From JBHOQX01 sp042408595 (lineage in GTDB: Bacteria > Chloroflexota > Chloroflexia > Chloroflexales > Roseiflexaceae), in contig JBHOQX010000035.1 in NCBI GenBank assembly GCA_042408595.1, positions 1 to 39,220 on the forward strand: 39,220 nt of DNA, given 5' to 3'. Position 1 is the stretch's first letter, and each line of letters opens with the position of its first letter. The notes beneath the pieces were generated by a model. The model saw nothing but the letters and a program-made list of their open reading frames with translations, was not told the origin of the DNA and ran no database searches. The translations under genes and the position numbers were made by a program. Below are positions 39,031 through 39,220 of this stretch, piece after piece.

Positions 39031-39220
39031 CTAAGAAACTATCTCAAAACGTTGGGGTATATGGTACCATCCCGTGCAACAGAAATGAGGAAGGAGCGCA
39101 CGCACTGCCACGTACCCGAAAGCAACCAAAGGAACTGCCCACCATCTGGCGCGTGCCAGATGATCTGTGGGAGCAAATCATTCCGATTTTGGCCGAGTAC
39201 GACCCACCCAAGCCGACTGG
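39031..39220 (+). mobile_element. IS5-like insertion sequence, left end (continues beyond window)
   Basis: The coding homology of the LuxR gene ends at 39030. CTAA (39031-39034) fits the YTAR target sites used by many IS5-family elements, and GAAACTATCTCAAAACG (39035-39051) would be the terminal repeat. A transposase frame starts about 70 bases inside. The right end is outside the window, so the target duplication could not be checked. Confidence 0.65.
39105..39220 (+). CDS. IS5-family transposase, N-terminal part (partial)
   Basis: From CTG 39105, with AAGGAG (39091-39096) at correct distance, the frame reads (M)PRTRKQPKELPTIWRVPDD and LWEQIIPILAEYDPPKPTG, running off the end of the window. 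The stretch W-R-V-P-D-D-L-W-E-x-I-x-P-[IL]-L is typical of the N-terminal domain preceding IS5-type DDE transposases. No ATG, GTG or TTG precedes it in frame at useful distance, so a CTG start is the simplest reading. Confidence 0.7.
   Translation, partial: MPRTRKQPKELPTIWRVPDDLWEQIIPILAEYDPPKPT

Noticed and set aside
39061..39070. Perfect palindrome ATGGTACCAT as an operator
   Set aside because: Ten bases inside the IS end; too short to separate from chance and no second site.
1..39220. tRNA, rRNA or CRISPR array
   Set aside because: No cloverleaf-like segment with T-arm sequence, rRNA-like sequence or regularly spaced repeat array was found on reading both strands.

Overview
The window is about 39 kb of very GC-rich DNA from a bacterium, most likely a member of the Chloroflexota (Chloroflexia, near Roseiflexus/Kouleothrix). 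This placement is inference. It rests on GC content, on proline/threonine-rich spacers in exported proteins, on an exported protein ending in a short L-P-F-x-x-R tail, on many degenerate palindromic or tandem repeats between and inside genes, and on sigma-70-type promoters of the TTGACA-17-TATAAT class. No rRNA, tRNA, CRISPR array or phage module was seen.

Layout. 1-1180: the end of an OmpR/PhoB-type regulator facing an aldo/keto reductase that lacks its catalytic tyrosine and normal C-terminus. 1387-3947: a copper-type P1B ATPase split by a one-base frameshift. 4211-7936 (minus strand): a three-gene unit of sensor histidine kinase, NtrC-like regulator (broken by an in-frame TGA and with a degenerate AAA+ domain) and alpha/beta hydrolase. 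8240-9440: a DUF305 lipoprotein (frameshifted near its end) convergent with a small secreted beta-rich protein, with a strong hairpin between them. 9684-10911: a membrane-anchored DsbA-like oxidoreductase and its VKOR partner. 11162-13975: secD-secF-DUF2007 behind a consensus promoter. 14143-14700: a broken DUF4394 gene.

14853-28912 is a cell-surface polysaccharide locus. It has an exported polysaccharide deacetylase, a Wzz-like/ABC-2 permease fusion, a Wzt-type ATPase with a carbohydrate-binding tail, a GT4 glycosyltransferase with a coiled-coil tail, a GT2 enzyme, two tandem GT4 paralogues carrying an Ig-like N-terminal domain, another GT4 enzyme with a helical tail, and a decayed FkbM-type methyltransferase. 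The genes are mostly on the plus strand and several overlap by 1-4 bases, which indicates co-transcription. The expected product is a heteropolysaccharide built in the cytoplasm, exported by the Wzm/Wzt pair and trimmed outside by deacetylases. A secreted FG-GAP/VCBS repeat protein follows (28937-30832).

31022-32419 (minus strand) is an ECF sigma factor with its zinc-type anti-sigma factor. 32812-36398 is a two-gene unit: a GT4 glycosyltransferase, then a four-part protein with a CHAT caspase-like domain lacking both catalytic residues, one membrane span, LysM and a NodB deacetylase. That protein is the most unusual item here. 36493-38295 is an SLC13-type transporter with two RCK_C domains. 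The window ends in a LuxR-type regulator gene that carries a stop codon and is cut by an IS5-like insertion sequence.

Two themes recur. Six or more genes carry single-base frameshifts or in-frame stops, either real decay or base-calling error. In addition, short repeat-like segments sit in frame inside at least four coding genes, as if an intergenic repeat family were tolerated within ORFs.
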